A stretch of DNA of 62,064 bases from Bacteroidales bacterium UBA4070 (GTDB taxonomy: Bacteria > Bacteroidota > Bacteroidia > Bacteroidales > VadinHA17). Positions 23,821 to 32,819 of the stretch are shown in pieces. The notes under the pieces were generated by a model that was not told where the DNA came from, ran no database searches, and was given only the letters and a program-made list of their open reading frames with translations. How positions within the stretch are numbered: the stretch's first letter is position 1; every line of letters begins with the position of its first letter. The DNA lies in contig DFYY01000002.1 in assembly GCA_002383485.1 (NCBI GenBank), forward strand, positions 1 through 62,064, given 5' to 3'. The translations under genes and the position numbers were made by a program.

Positions 23821-24474
23821 TCATTGGGTGATCAGTCCGTCCTTTATCCTGATGGTACGGTCAGACATCGATGCAAGCTGCGGGTCATGAGTCACAATAA
23901 CAAATGTATGCCCGAAGGTGTCACGCAGCCGGAAAAACAGTTTATGAAGCTCTGTCTTATTCTCAGTATCGAGATTCCCGGAGGGTTCATCGGCAAGAAT
24001 GAGGGAAGGACTGTTTACGATGGCCCGTGCCACCGCCACGCGCTGCTGCTCTCCGCCACTGAGCTGCGAGGGTTTATGATCAAGCCTGTCACTCATCCCC
24101 AGGAATGCCAGCAGTTCTGATGCACTGGCTGCAGCTTCGGTACGGGTCTTCCCTGCAATCAGTGCCGGGATGCAAACATTCTCCAGTGCCGTGAACTCAG
24201 GCAGCAGCTGATGAAACTGAAAGACGAATCCGATGTTTTTATTCCTGAATGCTGCCAGTGCCCGTTGTGAAAGCTGGCCTGCATCCTGACCGTTATAGAG
24301 TACAGTACCCGAATCAGCCCTGTCAAGTGTCCCGATGATCTGCAGCAGGGTTGTCTTACCCGCACCACTGGCTCCGACTATTGCAACCACCTCCTTCTCG
24401 GCCACCGTCAGGTCAATGCCCTTCAGCACCTTCAGATCACCGTACGACTTAACAATACCGGTCGCCTTTATCAT
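23821..24474 (-). CDS. lolD: ABC transporter ATP-binding protein (LolD-like)
   Basis: A 217-residue ABC ATPase of the LolD/MacB/FtsE type. Walker A is GASGAGKTT (residues 34-42), the Q-loop GFVFQFHQLLPEFTALENV, the signature LSGGEQQRVAVARAI (138-152), Walker B LILADEPSGNLD, and the H-loop IVTHDP. The LPEFTALENV sequence after the Q-loop is typical of LolD, which powers lipoprotein release to LolA. No permease lies next to it; in Bacteroidota the permease genes are often elsewhere. Its start overlaps the tatA stop by four bases, so it is coupled to the Tat gene. Confidence 0.8.
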   Translation of the reverse strand: MIKATGIVKSYGDLKVLKGIDLTVAEKEVVAIVGASGAGKTTLLQIIGTLDRADSGTVLYNGQDAGQLSQRALAAFRNKNIGFVFQFHQLLPEFTALENVCIPALIAGKTRTEAAASASELLAFLGMSDRLDHKPSQLSGGEQQRVAVARAIVNSPSLILADEPSGNLDTENKTELHKLFFRLRDTFGHTFVIVTHDPQLASMSDRTIRIKDGLITQ

Positions 24475-24821
24475 CTGATCCCGTTGTTTAAGTCGCGTGC
24501 CGCATCATTGATCTCATCAGAGAGAGGCTTGCCGGCATCTTCAAAGTCTTTCCTCACGCTGTCAGTTACGTCATTGAAGTCCTTCCTTACACTGTCAGTC
24601 ACGTCGTTAATATCGCGCTTTACTGAACTTGTAACATCATTGATATCTTTCCTGATATCCTGGGTGCTCTCGTCGAACTCCTTCTTTATCTCATCTGTGG
24701 CCTTGCGTACCTCGCGCATCCCCTTGCCCATGGTGCGGGCAATTTCCGGGAGCTTGTCAGCTCCAAACAGAAGCAGTATAACTATTATTATGATTATTAT
24801 TTCCTGACCGCTTATGCCCAT
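24471..24821 (-). CDS. tatA: Sec-independent translocase TatA with 11-residue helix repeats
   Basis: A 116-residue protein from the start MGISGQEIIIIIIVILLLFG. A longer frame upstream has no family similarity. It has one membrane segment, the hinge FGADKLPEI, then the amphipathic helix ARTMGKGMREVRKATDEIKK. The C-terminal tail consists of about four 11-residue repeats of the form K-D-(I/F)-N-D-V-T-(D/S)-S-V-(R/K), followed by a Pro-containing end. TatA forms the pore-thinning oligomer of the twin-arginine export pathway. The hendecad tail implies a long amphipathic or coiled helix in the cytoplasm. No tatC is in the window. Confidence 0.85.
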   Translation of the reverse strand: MGISGQEIIIIIIVILLLFGADKLPEIARTMGKGMREVRKATDEIKKEFDESTQDIRKDINDVTSSVKRDINDVTDSVRKDFNDVTDSVRKDFEDAGKPLSDEINDAARDLNNGIR

Positions 24822-25018
24822 TTTCTCTCTGGTATTGCCCGGCAAAGGTACTAAAGAATAACAAAAAACAGGAAAGGGTCCGTAATAATTGACAGACCCC
24901 GGGAAGCCCTGATGACTGAAGGTTGTGCGCACTGAACTTCAGCCTGAACTGAAAACCTTGTGCCAGCCGGTCTTCCGGCGTATGATGCATAATGCGGCGA
25001 CAGTTCTACTGTAAAAGA

Positions 25019-25046
25019 CTGAGGCTGCCTTTCGGGGCAGCCTCAG
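25019..25046 (-). terminator. Rho-independent terminator after secDF
   Basis: An 11-pair stem CTGAGGCTGCC / GGCAGCCTCAG closes a six-base loop; on the minus strand it is followed by TCTTTTAC. It lies 12 bases after the secDF stop. Confidence 0.85.
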
Positions 25047-25057
25047 TTCAGGAACCG

Positions 25058-28000
25058 TTATCCGGCTATCCTTTTCTTTTCAGTCTCAGTATGCTGAGCC
25101 TCACTCTCATCCCCTTTTCCCTTTGTCGTCTCATACAACACAGGTGTTGAAACGAACAGCGATGAATAGGTTCCGAAAACGATACCGAAGAGCAATGCGA
25201 AGATAAATCCTCTGATCACCTCCCCTCCGAATATAAAGATCACAATCAGCACGAATATGGTTGCCATACCGGTATTAAGGGTCCTGGCCAGCGTACTGTT
25301 GAGCGCCATGTTATATACCTCCTTCTTCGGCCTCTTCCTGTAGAGCGGGAGATACTCCCTGATCCTGTCGAAGATAACCACTGTGTCGTTCAGAGAGTAA
25401 CCGACAACTGTCAGGATTGCTGCTATAAACGACTGGTCAATATCCATCGAGAACGGCATGATGCCCTGAAGGATCGAATAGAGACCGAGCACGATGATCA
25501 CGTCATGAGCCAGGGCCACAACAGAACCAAGGCCGTACTGCCATTTCCGGAATCTTATGAAGATATAGAGGAACATACCGACAAGGGCCAGCAGGATGGC
25601 CCATACAGCTTTTGAAGCCTGGTCCTTCGCAATTGTGGGACCTACCGTCTCCGAACTGACAATATATTCATTTATAAACGTGTCCTGGTCAACTCCGGGA
25701 ACCAACTCCTTAAGACCATTATAGATCAGAGCGTTAACCTCTGCAGTAGCAGTCGGGTCTTCCACTTTGTACTTTGTACTGATCTTAACCTGGTTCTCTG
25801 AACCGAAGGTCACAACCACAGGGTCACTGCCCAGTTCGTCAGAGAGCATATTGGCTACATCAACCGTATTGACCGGCTGTTCGAACCTTACAACATATGT
25901 ACGGCCTCCGGTGAAGTCAATGCCCCTGCTGAGCCCTTTTGTTGAGAGGGTGATAATTGCAAGAAGCGAAAGCCCGATCGAGAAGATATATCCGTACTTC
26001 CTGAGTCCCATGAAATCGATTTTCATGTTCTGAAGGAAGTTTTCCGTATACGGAGCTGAGAATTTAAGGTGTGTATTGCGCTTCAGCAGCCATTCGTAAA
26101 TCAGTCGTGACACGAGAACTGCCGAGAAGAGTGAAGTTATAATACCAATTACCAGTGTTGAAGCGAAGCCCTTGATAGGTCCGGTACCGAAGTAATAAAG
26201 GATTACACCTGTCACCAGCGTGGTCAGGTTACTGTCAATGATGGCAGATGAAGCTCCCTTGTAACCGTCAGCAATGGCCTGTTTAACACCTTTGCCGCCA
26301 CGCATCTCCTCCTTTATCCTTTCAAAGATCAGCACGTTCGCATCCACTGACATACCTATTGTCAGCACGATACCTGCAATACCGGGAAGAGTCAGAACAG
26401 CGTTCAGTGACACCAGCACTCCCATCATGAAGAAGAGGTTGACTGTCATTGCAATGTCTGCCACAGTACCGGCTGAGCGGCTGTAATAGAAGATCATGTA
26501 GAAGAGCACTATGATGAAGGCGATAATGAACGATTTCATACCGTTGTTGATAGCCTCCTTACCCAGCGACGGTCCTACAACCGTGTCCTGGATGATGCGT
26601 GCAGGCGCAGGCATCTTGCCTGACTTGAGAATGTTGGCAAGGTCTTCAGCCTCCTCAAGGGTGAAGTCACCGGTGATCTCCGTGTTACCTCCTGCAATCT
26701 CATTCTGAACGCGCGGATAAGACCTTACATAGTCATCAAGAACTACTGCAATGCAACGCCCTACGTTGTCACGGGTCATACGCTGCCATATCTTGGCACC
26801 TTCAGCGTTCATCGAGAAGTCAACCTTGATGTCAGATCCCGTTACACCTGTTGAAGGACGGGCAGCCGTGATAACGTCACCGGTCAGCGGTGCGCGTCCG
26901 TCACGGGTGGTGATTTTTATTGCATGAAGCTCATAGAGCGTGTTTGTCGGATCCCACTTATGCGGGTTTTGGCTCCAGTAGAATCTCAGTTCCCTGGGGA
27001 ACAGTGATTTGATCTGGTTCATTGCCAGGTAGTCATTAACCCTGGCTGTATCTTTGCCTGCGGCGAAGCCCACAATGCTGCTCTGCTCAGGCTGTCCTTC
27101 AGGTGATACGTTAGGTCTCAACAGTCCGAAGAGCGGGTTCTGACGTGTGAACTCCTCAAGCGACGAAGCTTCGGCAACAGCCGATGTGTCACTGCTGACC
27201 ATGTCAAGCAGCGATTTGTCACCGGCGGCAGCTGTATCCTGACCAGCAACGTCATCCTGAAGTGATGCAACGGGCTGACCGGCAGCAGTGTCGGCTACTG
27301 TGGCAACCGTGGCAGCCGGCATTATGGACCTGAGAAAATCATTTGCCTGCATCAGGAACCCTATTACCTCAGCATTTTCATATGTCTCCCAGAACTCAAG
27401 GTTGGCAGTTCCCTGAAGCAGGTCACGGACCCTCTGAGGATCCTTCACGCCGGGAAGTTCAACGAGGATACGGCCGCGGGGCTGCAACTGCGAAATATTA
27501 GGCTGAACAACCCCAAAACGGTCAATCCTGTTACGGAGAACATTGAAGGCGTTGTCAATCGCTGAGTTGGTTTCAGTATGAAGAACCTTCTGCACATCAG
27601 CATTGGTGGAGTTGAAGTTGACGCGGTCTTTCAGCTCAACGGTCCCGAAAACGGCAGCTAGCCTTGCGTTCGGGTCTATCTCCTCAAAGGAGCGGACAAA
27701 AAGGGTGATGAAGTCTTCATTGCTCCCCCCAAGCTGCTTCTGCTTCGCGAGGGCTATGGCTTCATTGAATGTCTTGTCAGTACTGTAATTTGAGAGAGCC
27801 CTGACAATATCCTCAACGGAAATCTCCAGCACCACGTTCATCCCGCCCTTCAGGTCAAGACCCAGGTTGATCTCCTTGGTCTGAACCTCCTTGTAGGTAT
27901 TGCCGAGAAATCCCCACTGATCCTTTGGCAGGGAGGCGACTGAGTCCATGTACGCCACCTCCTTGTTAAGATCACCTGCTGCATATTCCCTGGCCTCCCT

Positions 28001-28096
28001 TTTCACCTTGTACGAAGCCGCGGTGAAGGAGAGCTGGTAAATGCAAACAAGGGCCAAAGCAATAGCCAGAGCTGAAATTAATCCTTTGTTCTGCAT
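25058..28096 (-). CDS. secDF: Protein translocase subunit SecDF (fused)
   Basis: A 1012-residue fusion of SecD and SecF, the usual form in Bacteroidota. The N-terminal membrane segment is followed by GLDLKGGMNVVLEISVEDIV (the SecD D1 motif), a long periplasmic region with a Gln/Ala/Asp-rich insert (about residues 270-330), and a membrane domain with GMSVDANVLIFERIKEEM and SNLTTLVTGVILYYFGTG. The SecF half starts FDFMG-like with GLSRGIDFTGGRTYVVRFEQ and has GYSLNDTVVIFDRIRE. It uses the proton gradient to pull proteins across the inner membrane. A candidate -7 box lies at 28155-28162. Confidence 0.96.
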   Translation of the reverse strand: MQNKGLISALAIALALVCIYQLSFTAASYKVKREAREYAAGDLNKEVAYMDSVASLPKDQWGFLGNTYKEVQTKEINLGLDLKGGMNVVLEISVEDIVRALSNYSTDKTFNEAIALAKQKQLGGSNEDFITLFVRSFEEIDPNARLAAVFGTVELKDRVNFNSTNADVQKVLHTETNSAIDNAFNVLRNRIDRFGVVQPNISQLQPRGRILVELPGVKDPQRVRDLLQGTANLEFWETYENAEVIGFLMQANDFLRSIMPAATVATVADTAAGQPVASLQDDVAGQDTAAAGDKSLLDMVSSDTSAVAEASSLEEFTRQNPLFGLLRPNVSPEGQPEQSSIVGFAAGKDTARVNDYLAMNQIKSLFPRELRFYWSQNPHKWDPTNTLYELHAIKITTRDGRAPLTGDVITAARPSTGVTGSDIKVDFSMNAEGAKIWQRMTRDNVGRCIAVVLDDYVRSYPRVQNEIAGGNTEITGDFTLEEAEDLANILKSGKMPAPARIIQDTVVGPSLGKEAINNGMKSFIIAFIIVLFYMIFYYSRSAGTVADIAMTVNLFFMMGVLVSLNAVLTLPGIAGIVLTIGMSVDANVLIFERIKEEMRGGKGVKQAIADGYKGASSAIIDSNLTTLVTGVILYYFGTGPIKGFASTLVIGIITSLFSAVLVSRLIYEWLLKRNTHLKFSAPYTENFLQNMKIDFMGLRKYGYIFSIGLSLLAIITLSTKGLSRGIDFTGGRTYVVRFEQPVNTVDVANMLSDELGSDPVVVTFGSENQVKISTKYKVEDPTATAEVNALIYNGLKELVPGVDQDTFINEYIVSSETVGPTIAKDQASKAVWAILLALVGMFLYIFIRFRKWQYGLGSVVALAHDVIIVLGLYSILQGIMPFSMDIDQSFIAAILTVVGYSLNDTVVIFDRIREYLPLYRKRPKKEVYNMALNSTLARTLNTGMATIFVLIVIFIFGGEVIRGFIFALLFGIVFGTYSSLFVSTPVLYETTKGKGDESEAQHTETEKKRIAG

Positions 28097-28154
28097 CTGT
28101 ATACTCTTTTAAAATTAATGGTTGTATGTAATTTGCTATATTATTTACGAGGCG

Positions 28155-28162
28155 CAAATATA
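28155..28162 (-). promoter_or_regulatory. Candidate -7 box for secDF (TATATTTG)
   Basis: The minus strand reads TATATTTG, which fits TAnnTTTG, 58 bases before the secDF start. A TTTG lies only 14 bases upstream, closer than the usual 19-21. Confidence 0.35.
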
Positions 28163-28200
28163 TAACTTTATTTTCGCAAACCATATGATTAAGAAGCAAA

Positions 28201-28222
28201 ACTGCCGGCAGGTGCCGGCAGT
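28201..28222 (-). terminator. Rho-independent terminator after the TolC gene
   Basis: A perfect inverted repeat ACTGCCGGCA / TGCCGGCAGT with a two-base centre, followed on the minus strand by TTTTGCTTCTT. It ends the three-gene efflux operon. Confidence 0.75.
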
Positions 28223-28242
28223 CTCACATTATGTTTTCAGGC

Positions 28243-29727
28243 TTATTCGACCAGTTTCTCGTAGTCGGTTTCCAGTGGTTTGCGCTGAATGAAATCAAAC
28301 AGCGTGAGAGCCCTCATATTGTAATAATAAGTCCAGTAGTTGTTAAGAGCCTGTATGTAGTTTCGCTTGTTCTGGTCCTTCTTGGTGTCGGCGTTGTTAA
28401 GCTCCAGTACATCAATTTTGCCAATAAGGAAACGCTGCTTTGTAACCTCGAACATCTTGGCAGCAACGGTATCAGACTTGGCCGCAATCTTTACCTGGTC
28501 ACCCTGTACGTTGAACTGCTGCACATCCAGTAGGAGGTTCTGCTCAAAGTCAATCCGTGACTGCTCCACCTGAACCCTTGTCAGTTCCTCGCTTGACTGA
28601 GCCATCTTGTAACGGCCACGGCCCTGACCCCAATCAAGAATTGGCAGCGAGAACCCTACCCTGATGGTCTGCTGCTGGTTCGGCTTGTCATAGGCCAGGT
28701 CCAGAAGCGGATCCTGGTCACGCAACCCGTATGATGCCGTCAGGTTTGCATTCAATCCCTTTTCCGCCTTCGCCTGAGCCACTGAGCTCTGTGCCTCTAC
28801 CAGCTGACGATCAAGGGCTATCAGCTCAGGATTGTTTTCCTCTGCGAGCTTCAGGACCTCACTCACCTCAACCTTCAGATCGGGAACCTCTCCGGGAATA
28901 AGAAGCTCCAGACGGACTGACTGGTTAAAGCCAAGAAACGACCTGAGCTTCAGTTCCCTGTCGCGAAGGTTCATCTCCGACTCGTTGATTGCGGTACCCG
29001 CATTGAGATAGGAAAGCTCCATCTGCAGAAGTTCGTCCTCGGCAATTGTGCCCAGGTTATAGCGCCCTTTGGCTATCTGGTAAAGGGTATCTGCGTTCTG
29101 CATGTTTGTCTCTGCAATCTCCCTGTTTATCTGCGCCAGGGCAAGATTGAAGAAATACTGCACTGCCATCATGTGAACGTTCTCAACGTCCCTAAGATAA
29201 GTCTTGCGCGCCTCTTCGTACTTCAGAGGCTCAATCTTCTTCTGCCATCTCAGCTCGTTGTACCTGAAGAGGGGCTGCGTCAGCCTCACGTTCAGCGGCG
29301 AGGTAATATACCTCTCCCCCTCAGTCTCGAAGTTCTTCTCGTAGGTAAGATCCGAAAACAGGGAGATGGATCCGCCTGTCAGCCCTATATTCTGTGCAAG
29401 CGAGAGGTTACCCGAGGTCTGCAGCACGTTGGTCGATGCATACTCCCACTGCTGCGCCACCGAGTTCCATACCCTGTTGTAGGCAGTGCTGTAGTCCGGC
29501 AGGTTGCCGGAAAGAGATAGCATCGGACGGTATTCAGCCACAAAGGTGCGGTACTGCCAGTAACTGGCACGAAAACGGTGCTTGGCAATGAGGGCGTTGG
29601 GCGACTGTTCGGAGGCAAGCCTGACTACCTCGTCAAGAGTAAGACGCTTGATATCCTGAGACATTGCCGGCAGAAAAACAACAACTGTAAAAAAAATGGT
29701 CAAGGAGAATGTTTTTACCCTTTTCAT
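28243..29727 (-). CDS. TolC-family outer membrane efflux protein
   Basis: A 494-residue protein with a signal peptide (MKRVKTFSLTIFFTVVVFLP) and two repeated OEP domains. It contains LTLDEVVRLASEQSPNALIA near the N-terminus, LAQINREIAETNMQNADTLY and YNLGTIAEDELLQMELSYLN. The second domain has GFSLPILDWGQGRGRYKMAQ and KQRFLIGKIDVLELNNADTK. It forms the outer-membrane channel for the pump encoded just upstream. It lies nine bases after the permease stop and is the last gene of the operon. Confidence 0.92.
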   Translation of the reverse strand: MKRVKTFSLTIFFTVVVFLPAMSQDIKRLTLDEVVRLASEQSPNALIAKHRFRASYWQYRTFVAEYRPMLSLSGNLPDYSTAYNRVWNSVAQQWEYASTNVLQTSGNLSLAQNIGLTGGSISLFSDLTYEKNFETEGERYITSPLNVRLTQPLFRYNELRWQKKIEPLKYEEARKTYLRDVENVHMMAVQYFFNLALAQINREIAETNMQNADTLYQIAKGRYNLGTIAEDELLQMELSYLNAGTAINESEMNLRDRELKLRSFLGFNQSVRLELLIPGEVPDLKVEVSEVLKLAEENNPELIALDRQLVEAQSSVAQAKAEKGLNANLTASYGLRDQDPLLDLAYDKPNQQQTIRVGFSLPILDWGQGRGRYKMAQSSEELTRVQVEQSRIDFEQNLLLDVQQFNVQGDQVKIAAKSDTVAAKMFEVTKQRFLIGKIDVLELNNADTKKDQNKRNYIQALNNYWTYYYNMRALTLFDFIQRKPLETDYEKLVE

Positions 29728-29736
29728 ATTGTAATA

Positions 29737-31107
29737 TTATTCATAACGAAGTGATTCAATCGGGTCTCTTTCGGAAGCCCTCTTGGCCGGCGAATAGCCG
29801 AAGATTACACCCACGGCGGCCGAGACACCAAAGGCAATTACAACTGAAAACAGTGATACGATTGTGGTTATGCCCGCTATCTTCTGTATCAGTACCGAAA
29901 GGACTATCCCCAGAAATACTCCGATGAAACCACCGGAGACACTGATAAGCACTGCTTCAGAAAGAAACTGCACCACGATATCCATCTTCTTTGCCCCGAT
30001 TGCCATCCTGGTCCCTATCTCCTTGATCCTCTCCATCACCGATGCAAACATGATGTTCATGATCCCGATGCCGCCCACAATCAGTGAGATGCTCGCAATG
30101 GCACCAAGCACTATATTAAAGATGTCCTTCGTCCTCTGCTGCTGCTTGAGCAACAGCTCCGGGACGGTGATCTCAAAGTCCTTTACACCCGTGTGTCTCC
30201 TGAGCATCATCCTGCTGAGCACCTCAGTGGTAGGGGTCAGTTGTTCGGTCTCCTGTACCTGGACCACTATCTTGTCAAGCTGATTGTAGTTGGTCTCGAT
30301 GTTGGTGGTGGTGGCGCTGGAACTGTTCACGACTACCCTTCCATGCATGCCACCGCCGCCAAAAATCTGAACTGATGTTGCCTCAGTTGCCAGCTTGGTG
30401 TTAACAAGAGCCCTGTTCTGGTATCGCATCAGCATTGTCTTGATCGGAATGTAGACGTTATCATTGTATACATTGACGCCCTGCTCCTCAAACCCGGTGA
30501 GAGATACATTTGTTTTATCCAGAACTCCGATAACCTTGAGCCATACGTTGTCAAACTTAAGGTACTGGCCTATCGGATCAACCTGGCTGAAGAACTTGGC
30601 CCTGATGTTGGCGCCGATGATACAGACCTGAATGCCATGTTCCTCCTGGTATTCGTTAAAGAAGACTCCCCGGAAAATGGGAAGGTTATAAAGCTCAAAA
30701 TAGTCATTGGAAACGCCCACCAGCTTAGCGGTATAGCGCATACCGCTAAGCACTATTGTTGAGTTGAAGGATATTTCCGGACTGATTCTCTTTACAGCCG
30801 GGATGGTGCTTCGGATCGCCTCCACGTCAAGCAGAGTCAGGCCCCTTGAAAACTTATTGAGTTGTTTCTCTCCTTCTTCAGATGAGCCGTCTTTCGCCTG
30901 TACTATGGGGCTTATAAGTATGTTGTTGACACCCACCATCTTAATCTGGTCAAGTATCTCCTGCTGCGCCCCCTTACCGATTGCCAGCATGCTGATTACT
31001 GCCGCCACCCCGAAGATTATCCCGAGTGCGGTCAGTATCGACTTGAGCTTGTTGGACAGAATAGATTCCAGGGCGATGCGTATGTCGTGTCCGTATCTTT
31101 TGAACAT
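29737..31107 (-). CDS. MacB-like ABC transporter permease (no ATPase domain)
   Basis: A 456-residue protein with the MacB/FtsX layout: a first membrane helix after KRYGHDIRIALESILSNKLK, a large periplasmic MacB_PCD domain (about residues 45-330), and three C-terminal helices starting IFNIVLGAIASISLIVGGIG with IMNIMFASVMERIKEIGTRM. It ends SPAKRASERDPIESLRYE, the family terminus. Unlike MacB itself there is no N- or C-terminal nucleotide-binding domain, and no ATPase gene is in the operon. A separate ATPase must supply energy; the LolD-like protein at 23821 is a possible but unproven partner. Confidence 0.9.
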   Translation of the reverse strand: MFKRYGHDIRIALESILSNKLKSILTALGIIFGVAAVISMLAIGKGAQQEILDQIKMVGVNNILISPIVQAKDGSSEEGEKQLNKFSRGLTLLDVEAIRSTIPAVKRISPEISFNSTIVLSGMRYTAKLVGVSNDYFELYNLPIFRGVFFNEYQEEHGIQVCIIGANIRAKFFSQVDPIGQYLKFDNVWLKVIGVLDKTNVSLTGFEEQGVNVYNDNVYIPIKTMLMRYQNRALVNTKLATEATSVQIFGGGGMHGRVVVNSSSATTTNIETNYNQLDKIVVQVQETEQLTPTTEVLSRMMLRRHTGVKDFEITVPELLLKQQQRTKDIFNIVLGAIASISLIVGGIGIMNIMFASVMERIKEIGTRMAIGAKKMDIVVQFLSEAVLISVSGGFIGVFLGIVLSVLIQKIAGITTIVSLFSVVIAFGVSAAVGVIFGYSPAKRASERDPIESLRYE

Positions 31108-31147
31108 TTTCCTCGATGGTTAATTGCCTCTGTGAACTTGTGTCCCT

Positions 31148-32659
31148 CTATTGTCTCTGGATTACCACCCTCTGCGTTGTTGAGGTGGAGTCGGAGCCTG
31201 AAGCTCCCGGCCTTACCTGTCCCTGACGGCCGGATCCGCTGCGCATGGTGCGCATGGCTTCGCGCTGCTCGGGTGTAAGGTTCTGCATGAATTCACGCAT
31301 CTGTTCAGGCGTCATGTTGCCAGGCATGGCTCCCTGCCGCTGATTACCGTTCTGCTGACGTTTGGCCTCTTCTTCAGCCTGCTGTTTCTTTCGCTCCTTA
31401 ATAACTGCTATAAGATCTTCACCGTGCAGCTTGAATTTATCTCCGTCTTCCGGGATGGAAAGATAGAGCTTTTCCCCTGGCTTGAGGCCCTGCTCAACTA
31501 TCACATCATTCTCATTTAACTCCCCGAGGACTACCACCTGGCGGGTGCCATCTTTCCTGTAGACGAAGGGGATGCTGTCCTCTGTGGCAAATACAGTCTC
31601 AAGAGGAATATATACCACATCCGTGAAGGTCTGTGTGATGATCTGGTTTCCGGTGGTCATGGAAGGTCTCAGAATAGGATCCGAGCCGTCAATCTTGGTA
31701 ATCACCTCGAATACTTTAGCATCTGTGTTGGGAAGCTGCTCACCTATGTTGGCAACGCTCAGCACAACACCCGTATATGTTTTGTCAGGGAAGGCATCAA
31801 CAGAGAGCCTCACCGGCTGACCGGCCCTGACCTTGCTTACGTCAATCTCGTTCACGTATGTCTTCGAAATCATGGCTGACAGATCGGGAAGGGTGGCAAC
31901 TACCGGGTCCCAGGGACTGACCTCGGAACCCACCTTGCGCTTGGAACCGTTCCACTCCCTTTTGTAGATAACCATGCCGTCTGACGGTGCGGTGATAACA
32001 AATTTCTGGATAATATCCTGCATCTCTGCTACCTTCCGGCTCTGTTTGGCTACCTGCAGCTCGGTATCCCTGATATCGGCCATGGCCTGCTTTACCTTCA
32101 GGGCATAATTGCTCTGAGCCTGCTCATAGGAGCGCTGAGCCTTGTCAAGTGTTATCCGGGCCTGCCTTATGGTGGTGGGAGGCTCATACTTCGACTGCTC
32201 GAGGGTAATCTCGGCCTCCTCCATGTTAAACTTAAGGTTCAGAAGGTCATCCCTCAGATTGCCAAGGGATATCGTGGTATCAAGCTGCTTCTTCAGCAGA
32301 TCGGTCTGAAAGGACTCCAGCCTGTCAAGCTCATCCTTAAGAGTATTGTCAACACTTGAACGGTCAAGAGTGGCAACATAGTCGCCGGCCTTTACTTCTG
32401 TACCTTCAGGCACCAGGTCAGAGATCTTGATACCGCCAAACCTCATGTTACGGCTGGCCAAACCCTCGGGCCCCTTGATGTCAGTGGAGACCTCCGCCTG
32501 CAGCTCACCGGTGGTCGTGACAACTACCTCAAAATCGCCTTGCTGAACCTCGGCAAACAGTGTACTCAAATCTTCCCTGTTTGTAAGATTGCTTATCACG
32601 ATCATGGCTATAACAGCCACCACTACAATGATTGAGGTAATAATAATAGTCCTTTTCAT
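31148..32659 (-). CDS. HlyD/RND-type periplasmic adaptor protein
   Basis: A 503-residue membrane-fusion protein. The N-terminal membrane anchor IIITSIIVVVAVIAMIVIS is followed by a barrel/lipoyl part, a long coiled-coil hairpin (about residues 120-220, rich in Leu, Glu, Gln and Lys), and a HlyD-type segment with APSDGMVIYKREWNGSKRKV. The tail after residue 430 is low-complexity, rich in Gln, Arg and Met (MTPEQMREFMQNLTPEQREA) and ends SGSDSTSTTQRVVIQRQ. It bridges permease and TolC channel. It is the first gene of the operon, with a TAAATTTG box 45 bases upstream. Confidence 0.9.
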   Translation of the reverse strand: MKRTIIITSIIVVVAVIAMIVISNLTNREDLSTLFAEVQQGDFEVVVTTTGELQAEVSTDIKGPEGLASRNMRFGGIKISDLVPEGTEVKAGDYVATLDRSSVDNTLKDELDRLESFQTDLLKKQLDTTISLGNLRDDLLNLKFNMEEAEITLEQSKYEPPTTIRQARITLDKAQRSYEQAQSNYALKVKQAMADIRDTELQVAKQSRKVAEMQDIIQKFVITAPSDGMVIYKREWNGSKRKVGSEVSPWDPVVATLPDLSAMISKTYVNEIDVSKVRAGQPVRLSVDAFPDKTYTGVVLSVANIGEQLPNTDAKVFEVITKIDGSDPILRPSMTTGNQIITQTFTDVVYIPLETVFATEDSIPFVYRKDGTRQVVVLGELNENDVIVEQGLKPGEKLYLSIPEDGDKFKLHGEDLIAVIKERKKQQAEEEAKRQQNGNQRQGAMPGNMTPEQMREFMQNLTPEQREAMRTMRSGSGRQGQVRPGASGSDSTSTTQRVVIQRQ

Positions 32660-32703
32660 CTCCGAAAATTTCTGATTGTATTAATTAAGCCGTGAAATTA
32701 TTA

Positions 32704-32711
32704 CAAATTTA
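32704..32711 (-). promoter_or_regulatory. Candidate -7 box for the efflux operon (TAAATTTG)
   Basis: The minus strand reads TAAATTTG, a match to TAnnTTTG, 45 bases before the adaptor start. No clear -33 TTTG. Confidence 0.35.
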
Positions 32712-32819
32712 GGCACCTTCCTTCATTTTAAGGAAACATTAACTTTCGTTAACTTAATCTTGTGTAACAGAACAAAAACCATTCAAAAAATGTTTAAAAG
32801 AAACCTTAGAGTATAATGG

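Noticed and set aside
24541..24650. 33-base periodic repeats considered as a CRISPR array
   Set aside because: The repeats are contiguous, diverged, in frame and coding for the TatA helix. There are no spacers and no cas genes in the window.
24822..24932. Longer N-terminus for TatA
   Set aside because: The extra 37 residues are not hydrophobic in the right way, and the TatA hallmark begins at MGISGQEI.
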